DNA of 64,000 bases from an uncultured Candidatus Competibacteraceae bacterium. GTDB taxonomy: Bacteria > Pseudomonadota > Gammaproteobacteria > Competibacterales > Competibacteraceae. Location of the stretch: contig CAIRMO010000055.1 of assembly GCA_903879705.1 (NCBI GenBank), positions 24,124 to 88,123 on the forward strand, given 5' to 3'. Positions 16,054 through 25,200 of the stretch are shown here, piece after piece. The position numbers and the translations under genes were made by a program. The stretch's first letter is position 1, and each line of letters opens with the position of its first letter. Below the pieces are notes generated by a model, which was not told the origin of the DNA, did no database searches, and worked only from the letters and a program-made list of their open reading frames with translations.

Positions 16054-17216
16054 ATGAAATCAAACCGGCCCTAAGGGTCAGCGGACTGACCAAAATCTAC
16101 CGCTTATATAATCACCCCATGGATCGCTTAAAAGAATTATTGTGTCGACAGCCACGCCATAGCGATTTTGTAGCGTTGCGCGACATTACTTTTGAATTGC
16201 CGCACGGACGAACGCTGGGCATCATCGGTGACAATGGCGCTGGTAAAAGTACGCTGCTGCAACTGGTCGCCGGAACGATGACGCCTACTTGTGGGACCAT
16301 TGAGCGTGATGGCGTGGTATTGGGCCTGTTGGAGTTGGGCGTTGGCTTTCACGCTGAATTCACTGGCCGGCAAAATATCTTTCTGTATGGCGACGTTCTC
16401 GGCTTATCGCGCCGGTTAATACAAGCCGGTGTAGACGAGATCATTGCTTTTGCCGAATTGGAAGCTTTTATTGATCAGCCGCTGAAAACCTATTCCACGG
16501 GTATGCGGATGCGGTTAGCCTTTTCGTTAATCACTACGCTGGATCCGGATGTTCTGATCGTCGACGAAGCATTGTCCGTCGGCGACGTGTATTTCCAGAA
16601 GAAGTGTATTGACCGGATGCTGGAATTCAGAAATCGCGGTCGCACAATTATTTTCTGCTCCCATAGTCTTTATCAAGTCAGCGTTTTTTGTGATGAGACG
16701 ATTTGGTTGCAGGCCGGCCAGATCCGGATGTACGGCGAAACCCTTCAGGTTATTCCTGCCTACGAGGCTTGGCAGGCTCAGCGCAGTGTCCAGCATGATC
16801 AGGCTGATGCTGGAGTAAACCGGGAAATTTTAGTACGCATTATCAGTATTGAGTTGCTGAATCAACAGCCTTGTTGGCGCGGAGATGACCTGCGTTTCCG
16901 GTTGCACATTGAAAGCGCCAGTTCTGATTTGCTCTTTCATGTTTCTTTTTCAATCAAGATGCAAAATGGTTACGGAGTATTTGCGACCGGTACGCATCTC
17001 ATTGGTCATCCGCCATTGCAGGGTCGAGAACGTGACATACTGATTACCTATCCAAAAGTTCCGTTGATGGGAGGCATCTATAGTGCACATGCTCGTATTT
17101 TTGATGATCAGGGCTTGATGATTTATCACGAAAAAATCCTAAATGAATTTGAAGTGAGAAAGGACTCATTGGAGTTGGGTGTTTGTCATCTGGAAAATGA
17201 TTGGCAAATTGAATAA
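16050..17216 (+). CDS. Polysaccharide ABC transporter ATPase with C-terminal Wzt domain
   Basis: 388 residues. The ATPase domain has Walker A GDNGAGKSTLL, signature YSTGMRMRLAFS and Walker B DVLIVDEALSVGD. After about residue 245 comes a beta-sandwich Wzt_C-type domain (WRGDDLRFRLHIESASSDLL; YSAHARIFDDQGLMIY). In Wzt proteins this domain binds the modified non-reducing end of the O-polysaccharide and gates its export, so the exporter probably recognises a terminal sugar modification. Overlaps the permease by four bases. Confidence 0.93.
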   Translation: MNEIKPALRVSGLTKIYRLYNHPMDRLKELLCRQPRHSDFVALRDITFELPHGRTLGIIGDNGAGKSTLLQLVAGTMTPTCGTIERDGVVLGLLELGVGFHAEFTGRQNIFLYGDVLGLSRRLIQAGVDEIIAFAELEAFIDQPLKTYSTGMRMRLAFSLITTLDPDVLIVDEALSVGDVYFQKKCIDRMLEFRNRGRTIIFCSHSLYQVSVFCDETIWLQAGQIRMYGETLQVIPAYEAWQAQRSVQHDQADAGVNREILVRIISIELLNQQPCWRGDDLRFRLHIESASSDLLFHVSFSIKMQNGYGVFATGTHLIGHPPLQGRERDILITYPKVPLMGGIYSAHARIFDDQGLMIYHEKILNEFEVRKDSLELGVCHLENDWQIE

Positions 17217-17843
17217 AAGCGTTCATAAAAAAGCGTACCTAATTTTCCAGGACGAACGAGATAGCGTCATTATGAACTCTCGGCGTCTTTATTCTATATA
17301 AATGATTTATAAAGTAATTTTTTATTAAACACCTCTCAATTTTTGAGAAAAAATCTTATAAATCAAATACAAAGCAAGAGATCGGGAATTGCTGAAACCT
17401 TAGTCGATCATGGGTATAGAACTAGCACTCTGTGATTATTTTAGGAGACGCTTATTTGCCCGGATTTTTGATAATCCCGCTGATGTAATCGGTGGCGTTC
17501 TGAGTAAAGCCGAAATTTTGTTCCTTAATGGGGAAATTAACTTGTTCCCACTACTCGGCATCACCGCCGGCTATGCTTTAAGATGTTGGTTAATTTTCTG
17601 GCATGGATCGGTGTTGCTTTCTGGGCTGCACGCCGTTGGCAGTTTAGTAGCTCTCCGATTGGCGTAGTACTTGTCAGCATGTTTATCCTGTCTTTTTCGA
17701 TAGTTGTGGTTGTGTTTTTTGCCCCGCTTTTTATCCCATATCGTTCCACTAGCCACTATCATCGCTGTCTGTTTTGCCACCGATGTTGGAGTCTCCTTCA
17801 TTATAAAGTGAAAAATGTAAAAGACTTTTTAAAACGATTAGCC
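17217..17843. other. AT-rich island with remnant of a membrane-protein gene
   Basis: 627 bases of clearly lower GC than the surroundings, especially 17260-17400 (TATATAAATGATTTATAAAG). No intact gene is convincing. Two overlapping plus-strand frames, 17410-17667 and 17583-17843, encode hydrophobic stretches (LLGITAGYALRCWLIFW; VVLVSMFILSFSIVVVVFFA) that look like pieces of one frameshifted polytopic membrane protein. The second frame runs in phase into the glycosyltransferase gene but its sequence does not match that family. Confidence 0.5.
17410..17800 (+). pseudogene. Possible decayed membrane-protein gene
   Basis: Hydrophobic translation passes from one frame (17410-17667) to another (from 17583), with membrane-like segments in each and no ribosome site. 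The base composition is low-GC relative to the window. It might be a degraded oligosaccharide polymerase or glycosyltransferase gene of the flanking surface-polysaccharide locus. No family was recognised, so this is a tentative call. Confidence 0.3.
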
Positions 17844-19790
17844 ATGCAGTGTGCTGACCAAAGCGGTCAACACAGGCATGAGAAGCCTCTTATCCGATTA
17901 CTTATGGTCACCCGGGAGCGCCCGGATGATCGGCGTTATGGGCTGGGCAAAAGTCTTGATCCGGTACTGGAAGCATTAAACTACGAGGCCGTGGAATACC
18001 GTTATCTAACCCAGGATGACGCCGGTCAACGGAGCTGGGATTGGCTGCGTCGGGCGCATCGGTGGATAACTTGGGGGTTAACGCCGGTTTTACGCGGAAC
18101 CGAGGTTGCCGGGGTGACTTGGGGTGTACTGGAACGCGCCAACATGGGACGACTGGCGGTAAAAGTCGCCTTGGCCGAAGGCTGGACCCATGTCCATTGT
18201 CACGATCCGCTGATTGCCTGGGGATTACGCTGGTCCCTGCGTTTGAACTGCCATTCTGCGCCGATTCGTTGGGGAGTCACCGAGCATGGCTTTGGCTGTT
18301 ACGCCCAGGCCATCCACGAAGATGGAGCGCGTTTGGGCCAGCAGGTCATGCGCTGGATGCGGCGATTGGAAAGCCGGGTGTTGCTGGCCGCAAACTGGGT
18401 GATCTGTCCAACCCGTCTCGCTCAGGCGCAGCTGTTGCGCGACTTGGCCTTACCACGGCTTCCCGCTCATTTTCATGTGATTCCCCACCCCGCACCCACG
18501 GTTAACCTGCCTTGCCGAGCTACGGCGAGAAATGAGCTGGGTTGGGCCGATCACGAATGGGTCTGGTTAGCAGTAGGACGATTGGCACCGCTGAAAGCCT
18601 TTGATTTGCTCATCCGGGCCTTCGCGTTGCTGGCTGGCCGAGTCGCTATTCGCCAGCGCCTGCATATCGTCGGCGGCGGTAATCCGATCGCTTTACTGGC
18701 GCTAGCCCAATCGCTCGGGGTGTCGAACCGGGTCAGCGTTGGCGAAACCGACCAAATCGGGCGCTATTACGCGGCAGCCGATGCCTACATCAGCACCTCC
18801 CGCACCGAATCTTTTGGAATGGCGAATCTTGAAGCCTTGACAGCGGGTTTGCCGGTTCTGGCGACGGCGGCGGGGGGCGTACCGGAAGTTATGGGTGAAG
18901 CGGCGGGGTTGATGCCGGTGGATGCCCCGGAAGTATGGGCGATCCTGATGCAAAATTTCGTAGAAAACCCGGCGGAGTGTCAACAATGGTCACGTCGTGC
19001 TCTGAACCGGGCAGGCCAGTGGCCCGACAGCGCGAAGGTGGCTTGCGCCTATCGGGCGGTATATGCCGGAACGCCGGTTCCCGATTTGAGGCTACCCGCC
19101 GCTGAGCAATTTGCCGCGCCACCGTTGCGCCAGCCGATCTTTCGGGTGATCGAACCGCTTTCGCTGGCTGGCATTGGCCGGGTGCTGGTTTTTGCTCCTC
19201 ATGCCGATGATGAGACGCTGGGGTGTGGTGGACTTATCGTCTTGCTGGCTGATTCCGGGATACCGGTACAGGTTTGTGTGATCAGTGATGGCTACTTGGG
19301 TGACCCGGAACACCGAATGTCCGGCGATACCGTGGAACGCCGCAAAGCCGAAGCGCGCCAAGCCACCCGGGTTCTGGGTAGCCTGCCCCCCCGTTTTTTA
19401 GGGCTGCCGGATGGCGGACTGGACGGGGTAGACAATCTGCCTGAGTTGATGGCGGCTGAGATCGCTGCTTTCAATCCCGACTGTATTCTGTTGCCTGCTG
19501 AAAGCGATGCCCATTCAGACCATGTAGCGACGGCGAAGGCCGGACGGCAAGCGATACGGCGACTCCGTCAGAAGATGCGGATACTGTGTTATGAACTGTG
19601 GACGCCCTTGCCGATTAATCGACTACTCGATATTTCCACAGTGTTCGACCGCAAAACTGCGGCGTTGGCCGGTTATAAATTACCCTTGTCTTATGTGGAT
19701 TACTTGGCGGCGGTAACCGGATTGGCTCAGTACCGGGGAATTCAGCTACCCGCGGGGCGCGGTTTGGCTGAGGGCTATCTGGAACTATGA
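17844..19790 (+). CDS. GT4 glycosyltransferase fused to PIG-L family deacetylase
   Basis: 648 residues from ATG 17844; the frame is open upstream but that part is low-GC and unlike the family. Residues ~15-400 are a GT-B glycosyltransferase of family 4 (LAVGRLAPLKAFDLLIRAFA; RTESFGMANLEALTAGLPVL). Residues ~440-645 are a PIG-L/LmbE zinc deacetylase: PHADDE at 452-457 and HSDH at 557-560 supply the metal ligands and base. The family removes N-acetyl groups from GlcNAc-type sugars. The fusion implies that one protein adds a sugar and de-N-acetylates the product or its substrate; acceptor unknown. Followed by a GNAT gene after three bases. Confidence 0.9.
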   Translation: MQCADQSGQHRHEKPLIRLLMVTRERPDDRRYGLGKSLDPVLEALNYEAVEYRYLTQDDAGQRSWDWLRRAHRWITWGLTPVLRGTEVAGVTWGVLERANMGRLAVKVALAEGWTHVHCHDPLIAWGLRWSLRLNCHSAPIRWGVTEHGFGCYAQAIHEDGARLGQQVMRWMRRLESRVLLAANWVICPTRLAQAQLLRDLALPRLPAHFHVIPHPAPTVNLPCRATARNELGWADHEWVWLAVGRLAPLKAFDLLIRAFALLAGRVAIRQRLHIVGGGNPIALLALAQSLGVSNRVSVGETDQIGRYYAAADAYISTSRTESFGMANLEALTAGLPVLATAAGGVPEVMGEAAGLMPVDAPEVWAILMQNFVENPAECQQWSRRALNRAGQWPDSAKVACAYRAVYAGTPVPDLRLPAAEQFAAPPLRQPIFRVIEPLSLAGIGRVLVFAPHADDETLGCGGLIVLLADSGIPVQVCVISDGYLGDPEHRMSGDTVERRKAEARQATRVLGSLPPRFLGLPDGGLDGVDNLPELMAAEIAAFNPDCILLPAESDAHSDHVATAKAGRQAIRRLRQKMRILCYELWTPLPINRLLDISTVFDRKTAALAGYKLPLSYVDYLAAVTGLAQYRGIQLPAGRGLAEGYLEL

Positions 19791-19793
19791 TTT

Positions 19794-20744
19794 ATGCAAA
19801 TTGAACCGGTTTGCGCGGGTGATCGCGAAGCGTTATTTCAACTCTTTACGCGGTGTTTTGGTCTTGCGCCGCAGCGGGAAACCTGGCAATGGAAATACGA
19901 TGCCGGCGCTGGAGTGGGCGTGGTGGCGCACGATCGTGGCGAGTTAGTCGCGCACTACGGGGCATTGATTCGTCGCGTACTGTTCCAGGGAGAGCATGGA
20001 CAGGCATTAGCGCCGATGGATGTGATGGTCGCTCCCGAACAGCGGGGCGTACTTAGCAAGCAGAACGGTTTGATGGCGCAGACCGCCCGCTACCTCTTCC
20101 AACAGCAGTTCGGGGAGGGGAAACCCTGTCGGCTGGCGATGGGGTTTCCTACCCGCCGGGCCCGGGCGCTGGGAGCAAGGCTGGGACTGTATATTGATGT
20201 GAGCGTGGTCGATGAACTGTCGTGGTCGTCGCGACCGCTGAACTGGTATGAGCGGTTGCAGTATCGAATCACACCGTTGCGCGATGGCGATCTGGATGCT
20301 TGGGTCAACCCGGCTTGGCGGGCGATGGCGGCTGATTTTCATGAGATGGTGATTGGGGTGCGTGACAGTGCTTGGGTTCGTTACCGCTATCTGCAACATC
20401 CAGCGCGAAACTACTTGGTGCTGGGCATCCAGAATCGTTGGGGGACCCACCGGTTGGGAGTGGTTGTGGTTCGTGAGGATGAGGACAGCGGGTTGGAATG
20501 TCTGGACCTGATTGCACCGCGTTCAACCATGCCCGAATTGGTGAGGGTGTTGCGGCACTACTGTAGCCATTTGAGTCGAACCCGGTTGCATCTCTGGGTG
20601 AACCGGTTGTTGCGGGAGCCATTGATGAGTGCCGAGGTTGAGGTACTCGACCGCGATATGCGCCTAACTGTCACCGTCGGTCCAAACAGCGAATATTACG
20701 CCCGCCGATGGTGGATTACCAACGGCGATACTGATTTTCGTTGA
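19794..20744 (+). CDS. GNAT-family N-acyltransferase
   Basis: 316 residues. The N-terminal half has a GNAT core: an acceptor strand, then LAPMDVMVAPEQRGVLSKQNG (acetyl-CoA loop region) and a helix, LMAQTARYLFQQQ. The second half resembles the C-terminal repeat of double-GNAT proteins found in polysaccharide loci. Start three bases after the GT4/PIG-L stop. Next to a deacetylase, it could re-acylate an amino sugar with a different acyl group, as in N-acyl-sugar remodelling; this is inference. Confidence 0.75.
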   Translation: MQIEPVCAGDREALFQLFTRCFGLAPQRETWQWKYDAGAGVGVVAHDRGELVAHYGALIRRVLFQGEHGQALAPMDVMVAPEQRGVLSKQNGLMAQTARYLFQQQFGEGKPCRLAMGFPTRRARALGARLGLYIDVSVVDELSWSSRPLNWYERLQYRITPLRDGDLDAWVNPAWRAMAADFHEMVIGVRDSAWVRYRYLQHPARNYLVLGIQNRWGTHRLGVVVVREDEDSGLECLDLIAPRSTMPELVRVLRHYCSHLSRTRLHLWVNRLLREPLMSAEVEVLDRDMRLTVTVGPNSEYYARRWWITNGDTDFR

Positions 20745-20760
20745 CAATAACCTGGACTCA

Positions 20761-21918
20761 ATGATCAATCCCCATCGCCCTCGGGTGCTATTTGTACTGC
20801 CGGCCATCACTATGGGTGGGGCAGAAATCCGCTTGCTGAATATGCTGGATCAGTTTGAGCGGATCGAACCGGCGCTACTGACACACCGAGTCTTGCTGGA
20901 GTATTGCCCCAGTAACATTCTGGCGCTGCCGTTTGAGGGCTATCCGGATTGTGTTAACCCCTATCCGTTCGATTGGAAAAATGCTTGCGCCTATGCCCGA
21001 GCCATTGCTGAGACAGGAAACCGGTGGGGAGCAGCGCTGGTTTTTGGCTGGATGCACAATGGCAGTATCTTCACAGCGCTGGCGGGAACCCTGTTTGGTC
21101 TGAAGAGCCGCTTGGCGGGTAGTGTGTTGGGGCCAATTTCGGAACACTATCGTTTTCAGGGACTCTCGCCCACCTGGTACGAGCGTGTACTCCTTACTTT
21201 CACTTTTCGCCGATTGCAGGGTCTGGTCGTTCCCTCCGATGGCACGCGGCAAGACCTGATCGACTATTGTTATGCCCCCGCCCGATATGTACAGCGGATC
21301 TACAACGGCGTTGACTTGGCTAAGGTGCGCGATCTGGCTCAGTGGGCGCTGCCGAAACTTCCTTCGGATGCGCCGGTGGTGCTGGCGGCTTCGCGGTTGA
21401 GCCTGGAGAAAGGGTTTGATGTGCAATTGCGGGCCTTTGCGCGAGTGCGTCAAGTCACTAACGCCCGCTTTTTCATTCTTGGCGAGGGACCGCTGCGTCT
21501 CCGGATCGAAGGCTGGATTACCGAACTGGGATTATCAAACGACGTAAAGCTGCTCGGATTTCAGCGCAACCCGTTTGCTTGGATGCGCCTCGCCTCAGTG
21601 TTTTTAATGGCTTCCAGACTCGAGGGTTTCGGGAATGCGCTGGTCGAGGCCATGTCACTGGGTCTTCCGGTGGTGAGTACTGCTTGCCCGTATGGTCCCC
21701 GAGAGATTGTCGAACAGGGGCACAGTGGTCTGCTGTCGCCAGTGGATGATGATGCGGCATTAGCTGATAACCTGTTGCGCGTATTGCAAAACGCTGAGTA
21801 TGCAACTCGGCTGGGTGAAGGTGCGCGGTTACGGGCAAAGGCTTTTACGATGACAGCGATGATTGAAGGTTACGAACGGTTTGTTTTAACCTGCTTGAAA
21901 AATATTATTATTAGTTAA
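20761..21918 (+). CDS. Glycosyltransferase family 4
   Basis: 385 residues with the GT-B fold of family 4. The N-terminal domain begins VLFVLPAITMGGAEIRLLN. The C-terminal domain has VVLAASRLSLEKGFDVQLRA, FFILGEGPLRLRIEGWI and SRLEGFGNALVEAMSLGLPVV with the E-x7-E donor-binding motif. It acts in the cytoplasm on lipid-linked oligosaccharide. Sixteen bases after the GNAT gene; same operon. Sugar specificity cannot be read from sequence. Confidence 0.92.
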   Translation: MINPHRPRVLFVLPAITMGGAEIRLLNMLDQFERIEPALLTHRVLLEYCPSNILALPFEGYPDCVNPYPFDWKNACAYARAIAETGNRWGAALVFGWMHNGSIFTALAGTLFGLKSRLAGSVLGPISEHYRFQGLSPTWYERVLLTFTFRRLQGLVVPSDGTRQDLIDYCYAPARYVQRIYNGVDLAKVRDLAQWALPKLPSDAPVVLAASRLSLEKGFDVQLRAFARVRQVTNARFFILGEGPLRLRIEGWITELGLSNDVKLLGFQRNPFAWMRLASVFLMASRLEGFGNALVEAMSLGLPVVSTACPYGPREIVEQGHSGLLSPVDDDAALADNLLRVLQNAEYATRLGEGARLRAKAFTMTAMIEGYERFVLTCLKNIIIS

Positions 21919-22005
21919 GATAATAGGTAGAAATTCTTGTTTTAGCGCCAAGTGCCGTCGTTCCGACCGGGAAGCGCTGCCCAGTGTCAAGGAAGGCCAC
22001 CGTAG

Positions 22006-22191
22006 ATGCCCCAGAGAAGCCGTTTCAGCGTTCCGTTTCAGCGTCGAAAATTGACATCCATTGAGAATTGCTACCATGCCGAAACCGGGCCAATTATCCA
22101 TGACGAATATGTCTGGCGCGAGAACGGGCTATTCACGCTGAGCCGCACTGACTTGATGCGGTTGCTGATTCAGCAGCGGGCGGTGACGTGA
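22006..22191 (+). CDS. Small orphan protein, 61 residues
   Basis: A short frame with a good ribosome site (AAGGAAGG about nine bases before ATG 22006) and a TAG directly upstream of the start. Its stop overlaps the GTG of the next glycosyltransferase gene (GTGA), which argues for real, coupled translation. The product is hydrophilic; its second half (HDEYVWRENGLFTLSRTDLM) looks folded. No family recognised. It may instead be the tail of a lost larger protein. Confidence 0.45.
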   Translation: MPQRSRFSVPFQRRKLTSIENCYHAETGPIIHDEYVWRENGLFTLSRTDLMRLLIQQRAVT

Positions 22192-23009
22192 TCCGGCTTG
22201 GCATTTCGATCGTCACCTATGCCCCAAATCTGGCGCTGCTAACCCAGGTCTTGGCGCAACTGGGGCAAGCCTTGCGCCACGCCCGTCAGCACGACGAGTT
22301 GATCGAAGCCCGGTTAATCCTGGTTGACAACGGCCCCGGTTCCGGTTGGCGGGAACCCTTGCAGCAGCTACTCGAAACCGCCGCCGGGTCCGTCCCGTTC
22401 GAGTTATTGAGCGGACATGGCAACCTCGGCTATGGCGCCGGTCACAACTTGGCCCTTCAGCGCAGCGCCGCCGATCTGCACCTGATTCTCAATCCCGACG
22501 TGTTGCTGGAAGAGGACGCCTTGAGCGTGGGACTGGCGTTTCTGGCCGCATATCCCGAAGTCGGGCTGGTCACGCCGGCGGTCTGGGATCCAGCGGGACA
22601 ACGCCAGTATTTATGCAAACGCTATCCGACCGTGCTGGATTTGGCGTTGCGCGGCTTTGCCCCAGCCGGGTTGCGGCGACGGTTTCAAGCCCGCCTGGAT
22701 CGGTACGAACTGCGCGATCAGATCGGTGACGCGCTGTTCTGGGATCCGCCCGTCGTCAGCGGTTGTTTCATGCTGGGGCGACAGGCGTCGCTGGCGCAGG
22801 TCGGGGGATTTCGCCCGGAGTATTTTCTCTATTTCGAGGATTTTGACCTGAGTTTGCGACTGGCGGCGGTGACCCGGCTGGTTTATGTGCCGCAAATTCG
22901 CATTGTGCATTGGGGCGGTCATGCGGCGCGCAAGGGCGTTCGCCATATCAGTTTGTTTCTGCGAGCTGCGGCGCGGTTCTTTCAGCAACACGGGTGGCGA
23001 TGGTGGTAG
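22188..23009 (+). CDS. Glycosyltransferase family 2 (rhamnosyltransferase-like)
   Basis: 273 residues from GTG 22188. GT-A fold: GISIVTYAPNLALLTQVL at the N-terminus, NLGYGAGHNLALQ, the DXD-type NPDVLLEEDAL, and the acceptor-side motif VSGCFMLGRQASL followed by FLYFEDFDLSLRL. This layout is that of WbbL-like rhamnosyltransferases. It adds a sugar to a lipid-linked surface glycan. Overlaps the preceding small gene by four bases and the following epimerase gene by ten. Confidence 0.9.
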   Translation: MIRLGISIVTYAPNLALLTQVLAQLGQALRHARQHDELIEARLILVDNGPGSGWREPLQQLLETAAGSVPFELLSGHGNLGYGAGHNLALQRSAADLHLILNPDVLLEEDALSVGLAFLAAYPEVGLVTPAVWDPAGQRQYLCKRYPTVLDLALRGFAPAGLRRRFQARLDRYELRDQIGDALFWDPPVVSGCFMLGRQASLAQVGGFRPEYFLYFEDFDLSLRLAAVTRLVYVPQIRIVHWGGHAARKGVRHISLFLRAAARFFQQHGWRWW

Positions 23010-24010
23010 CTGCGGATTTCTTCCACGACCGGCCGGTGCTGGTTACCGGCGCGACCGGCTTCATCGGCCGTCGCCTGGTCACGGCCTTGCGGGAACGCGA
23101 TGCACGGGTGCGGGTGCTGGTTCGCTCCATCAGCAGTGTGCCGCTGGACTGGGAGCGGGTAGAGACTGTTACTGGCGATGTGGCCGACTCGGCTAGTCTC
23201 ATCCGCGCCGGTGCCGGCATCGATACCGTGATCCACGCCGCCGGGTTCGCCCATGCCGATGCGGCCAATACTCCAGAATTTGTTGCCCGACACTGGGCGA
23301 TTAATGCCGAGGGAACTTTTCGCCTGCTCGATGCAGCAGTCGCGGCGGGAGTCAAACGCTTCATTTTCCTCAGCAGCGTCAAGGCGGTCGGCGAGCCGGG
23401 GTCAAGCTGGGTGGACGAATGCTGGGATACGTCGCCGGAGACGCCTTATGGCCAAGCTAAACGCGCTGCTGAAGAACGAGTGCTGGCGGTGGGACGGGTC
23501 ACGGGAATGCCGGTGGTCAATCTGCGTCCGGCACTGGTTTACGGCCCCGGCATGAAAGGCAACTTGCCACGCTTGATCGATGCCGTGCGGCGCGGCTGGC
23601 TGCCGCCCCTGCCAGAGACGGGCAACTGCCGGTCGCTGGTTCATGTGGACGATGTAGTGCAAGCCGTGCTGCTGGCGGCGGCGCGGCCGGTGGCAGCGGG
23701 ACAAACCTATTTCGTCACCGATGGCCAGTCCTATTCAGGACGGGAGCTGTACCTCCTGATCCGCCGGGGACTGAATTTGCCAGAGCCGCACTGGGCGCTG
23801 CCAGCCCCGGTGTTCTATGGCCTGGCCAAGCTGGCGGATGGTTGGTTGCGGCTGGCGGGACGGCGGAACCATCCGGTTCAAACCGCGCTGAACCAGGTGC
23901 TAGGCGGAGCCGGTTACGACTCCAGCCGCATTCAGCGGGAACTGGGTTATCGGCCGGAATGGACGCTGGCGCGCTATAGCGAAAGTGCGAGGGCAGGACG
24001 AGGGTCATGA
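23000..24010 (+). CDS. NAD-dependent sugar epimerase/dehydratase
   Basis: 336 residues from ATG 23000 inside the end of the GT2 gene. Extended SDR: VLVTGATGFIGRRLV (NAD-binding GxxGxxG), FLSSVKAVGEPG, and the catalytic YGQAKRAAEE (YxxxK). The substrate domain includes LRPALVYGPGMKGNLPRLI. Related proteins act as UDP-GlcNAc or UDP-glucose 4-epimerases or reductases in O-antigen loci; the exact sugar is unassigned. Overlaps the next gene (ATGA). Confidence 0.88.
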   Translation: MVVAADFFHDRPVLVTGATGFIGRRLVTALRERDARVRVLVRSISSVPLDWERVETVTGDVADSASLIRAGAGIDTVIHAAGFAHADAANTPEFVARHWAINAEGTFRLLDAAVAAGVKRFIFLSSVKAVGEPGSSWVDECWDTSPETPYGQAKRAAEERVLAVGRVTGMPVVNLRPALVYGPGMKGNLPRLIDAVRRGWLPPLPETGNCRSLVHVDDVVQAVLLAAARPVAAGQTYFVTDGQSYSGRELYLLIRRGLNLPEPHWALPAPVFYGLAKLADGWLRLAGRRNHPVQTALNQVLGGAGYDSSRIQRELGYRPEWTLARYSESARAGRGS

Positions 24011-25200
24011 TCGAAACCAGGCATTGGAGTGGCCGGCAGGTGGGTGGTGTGGCGCTGGCGGCGGTGGGCGGCGCAGTGGCGACTCTGCTGATTTTACTGT
24101 TGTTTTATCAGCTTGATGGGCTGGCCGGGGTGGCATCGCCGCTGATTCTGAGCGGAACTGAATGGCAAGTAGCCGCCGGTCAGGGCGGGCCGACCGCCGC
24201 CGGTTTGGAAATCCGCCAGCCGGATGTGCGGGGCTGGGTGGCAGCGCAAGGCTCCGCCCGGATGGCGCGGGCCAATCTGTATCGGCGACTGTCCTGGCAG
24301 GTGGATGGTCTGGTCCCGGATCGTGAGCTGCGGCTGATTTGGGCCACGCACGCCGAACCGCGCACCGTGCGGGAACGGGTTTTGCCGTCAGCCGGGCCGG
24401 AAGGTGGCGAGTTCGATTTGAGCGATGAACCGCACTGGCAGGGCCGGATCGCCATGATTGGCCTGATGACGCACGGGCCACTGCCACAACCGCTGCTGAT
24501 CCGTCGGCTGGAATTGCGGCCAGCGCGATTGAGCAGTGCTGAATTGTTGCGCCGGGCCATCGAAGACTGGACCTCGTTCGACGACTGGAGTCAGCGCTCG
24601 ATTAACTACACCAGCGGTGCGCCCCGAGATGCGCTGTTTCCACCGGTGCTGATTGTGGCGCTGTGGGTCGGTTTCAGCGCTGCGTGCTACGCGCTGTTTG
24701 CGCCGCCGCGCTGGCGAGCTGAAGGGCGGCTGCCTTACGCCGTGCTGTTTCTGCTCGGCTGGCTGGCGCTGGATGGGCGCTGGCAATGGGATTTGCACCA
24801 GCGCTTGGCGCAGACGCGTGAACGCTTCGCCGGCAAGAATGAGGTTGAACGGCGGCTGGCTGATCTCGACGGCGAGTTCTACCGGTTTCTGGGCGAGGTC
24901 CGGCAGCACTTGCCGGAACAACCCACGCGGTTATTCATTCTCAGCAGCGATCCGCACAGCTTCTGGGCCGGTCGCGCTCGCTACCATTTATTGCCGCATA
25001 ACGGTTATGCCGGACTGGCGCAATTACCGCACCCTGACCAGGCGCATCCCGGCGACTATGTGCTGATTCTCGCGCCGCTGGCCAGTGTGACTTACCGCGC
25101 TGAGCAACGGATTCTGGAAAGCGGCAAACAGCGCTTGCCCGCCGAGCTGTTATACGCGGCACCGGCGGGGACGCTGTTCCGGGTGCGAGGAGGCAAATGA
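24007..25200 (+). CDS. Membrane protein of surface-polysaccharide locus, unknown function
   Basis: 397 residues. One N-terminal span (about 12-34), an extracytoplasmic domain of ~170 residues, then two close spans at about 212-260 (LIVALWVGFSAACYALF; LPYAVLFLLGWLAL), and a C-terminal domain of ~130 residues (RLFILSSDPHSFWAGRARYH). No catalytic motif was recognised. ATGA overlaps on both sides couple it to the epimerase and to the next polytopic protein, so the two membrane proteins probably work together. Confidence 0.75.
   Translation: MIETRHWSGRQVGGVALAAVGGAVATLLILLLFYQLDGLAGVASPLILSGTEWQVAAGQGGPTAAGLEIRQPDVRGWVAAQGSARMARANLYRRLSWQVDGLVPDRELRLIWATHAEPRTVRERVLPSAGPEGGEFDLSDEPHWQGRIAMIGLMTHGPLPQPLLIRRLELRPARLSSAELLRRAIEDWTSFDDWSQRSINYTSGAPRDALFPPVLIVALWVGFSAACYALFAPPRWRAEGRLPYAVLFLLGWLALDGRWQWDLHQRLAQTRERFAGKNEVERRLADLDGEFYRFLGEVRQHLPEQPTRLFILSSDPHSFWAGRARYHLLPHNGYAGLAQLPHPDQAHPGDYVLILAPLASVTYRAEQRILESGKQRLPAELLYAAPAGTLFRVRGGK

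Noticed and set aside
17583..17843. Upstream extension of the GT4/PIG-L gene giving 87 more residues
   Set aside because: The extra part is low-GC and hydrophobic with no relation to GT4 N-termini; the ATG at 17844 gives a normal start.
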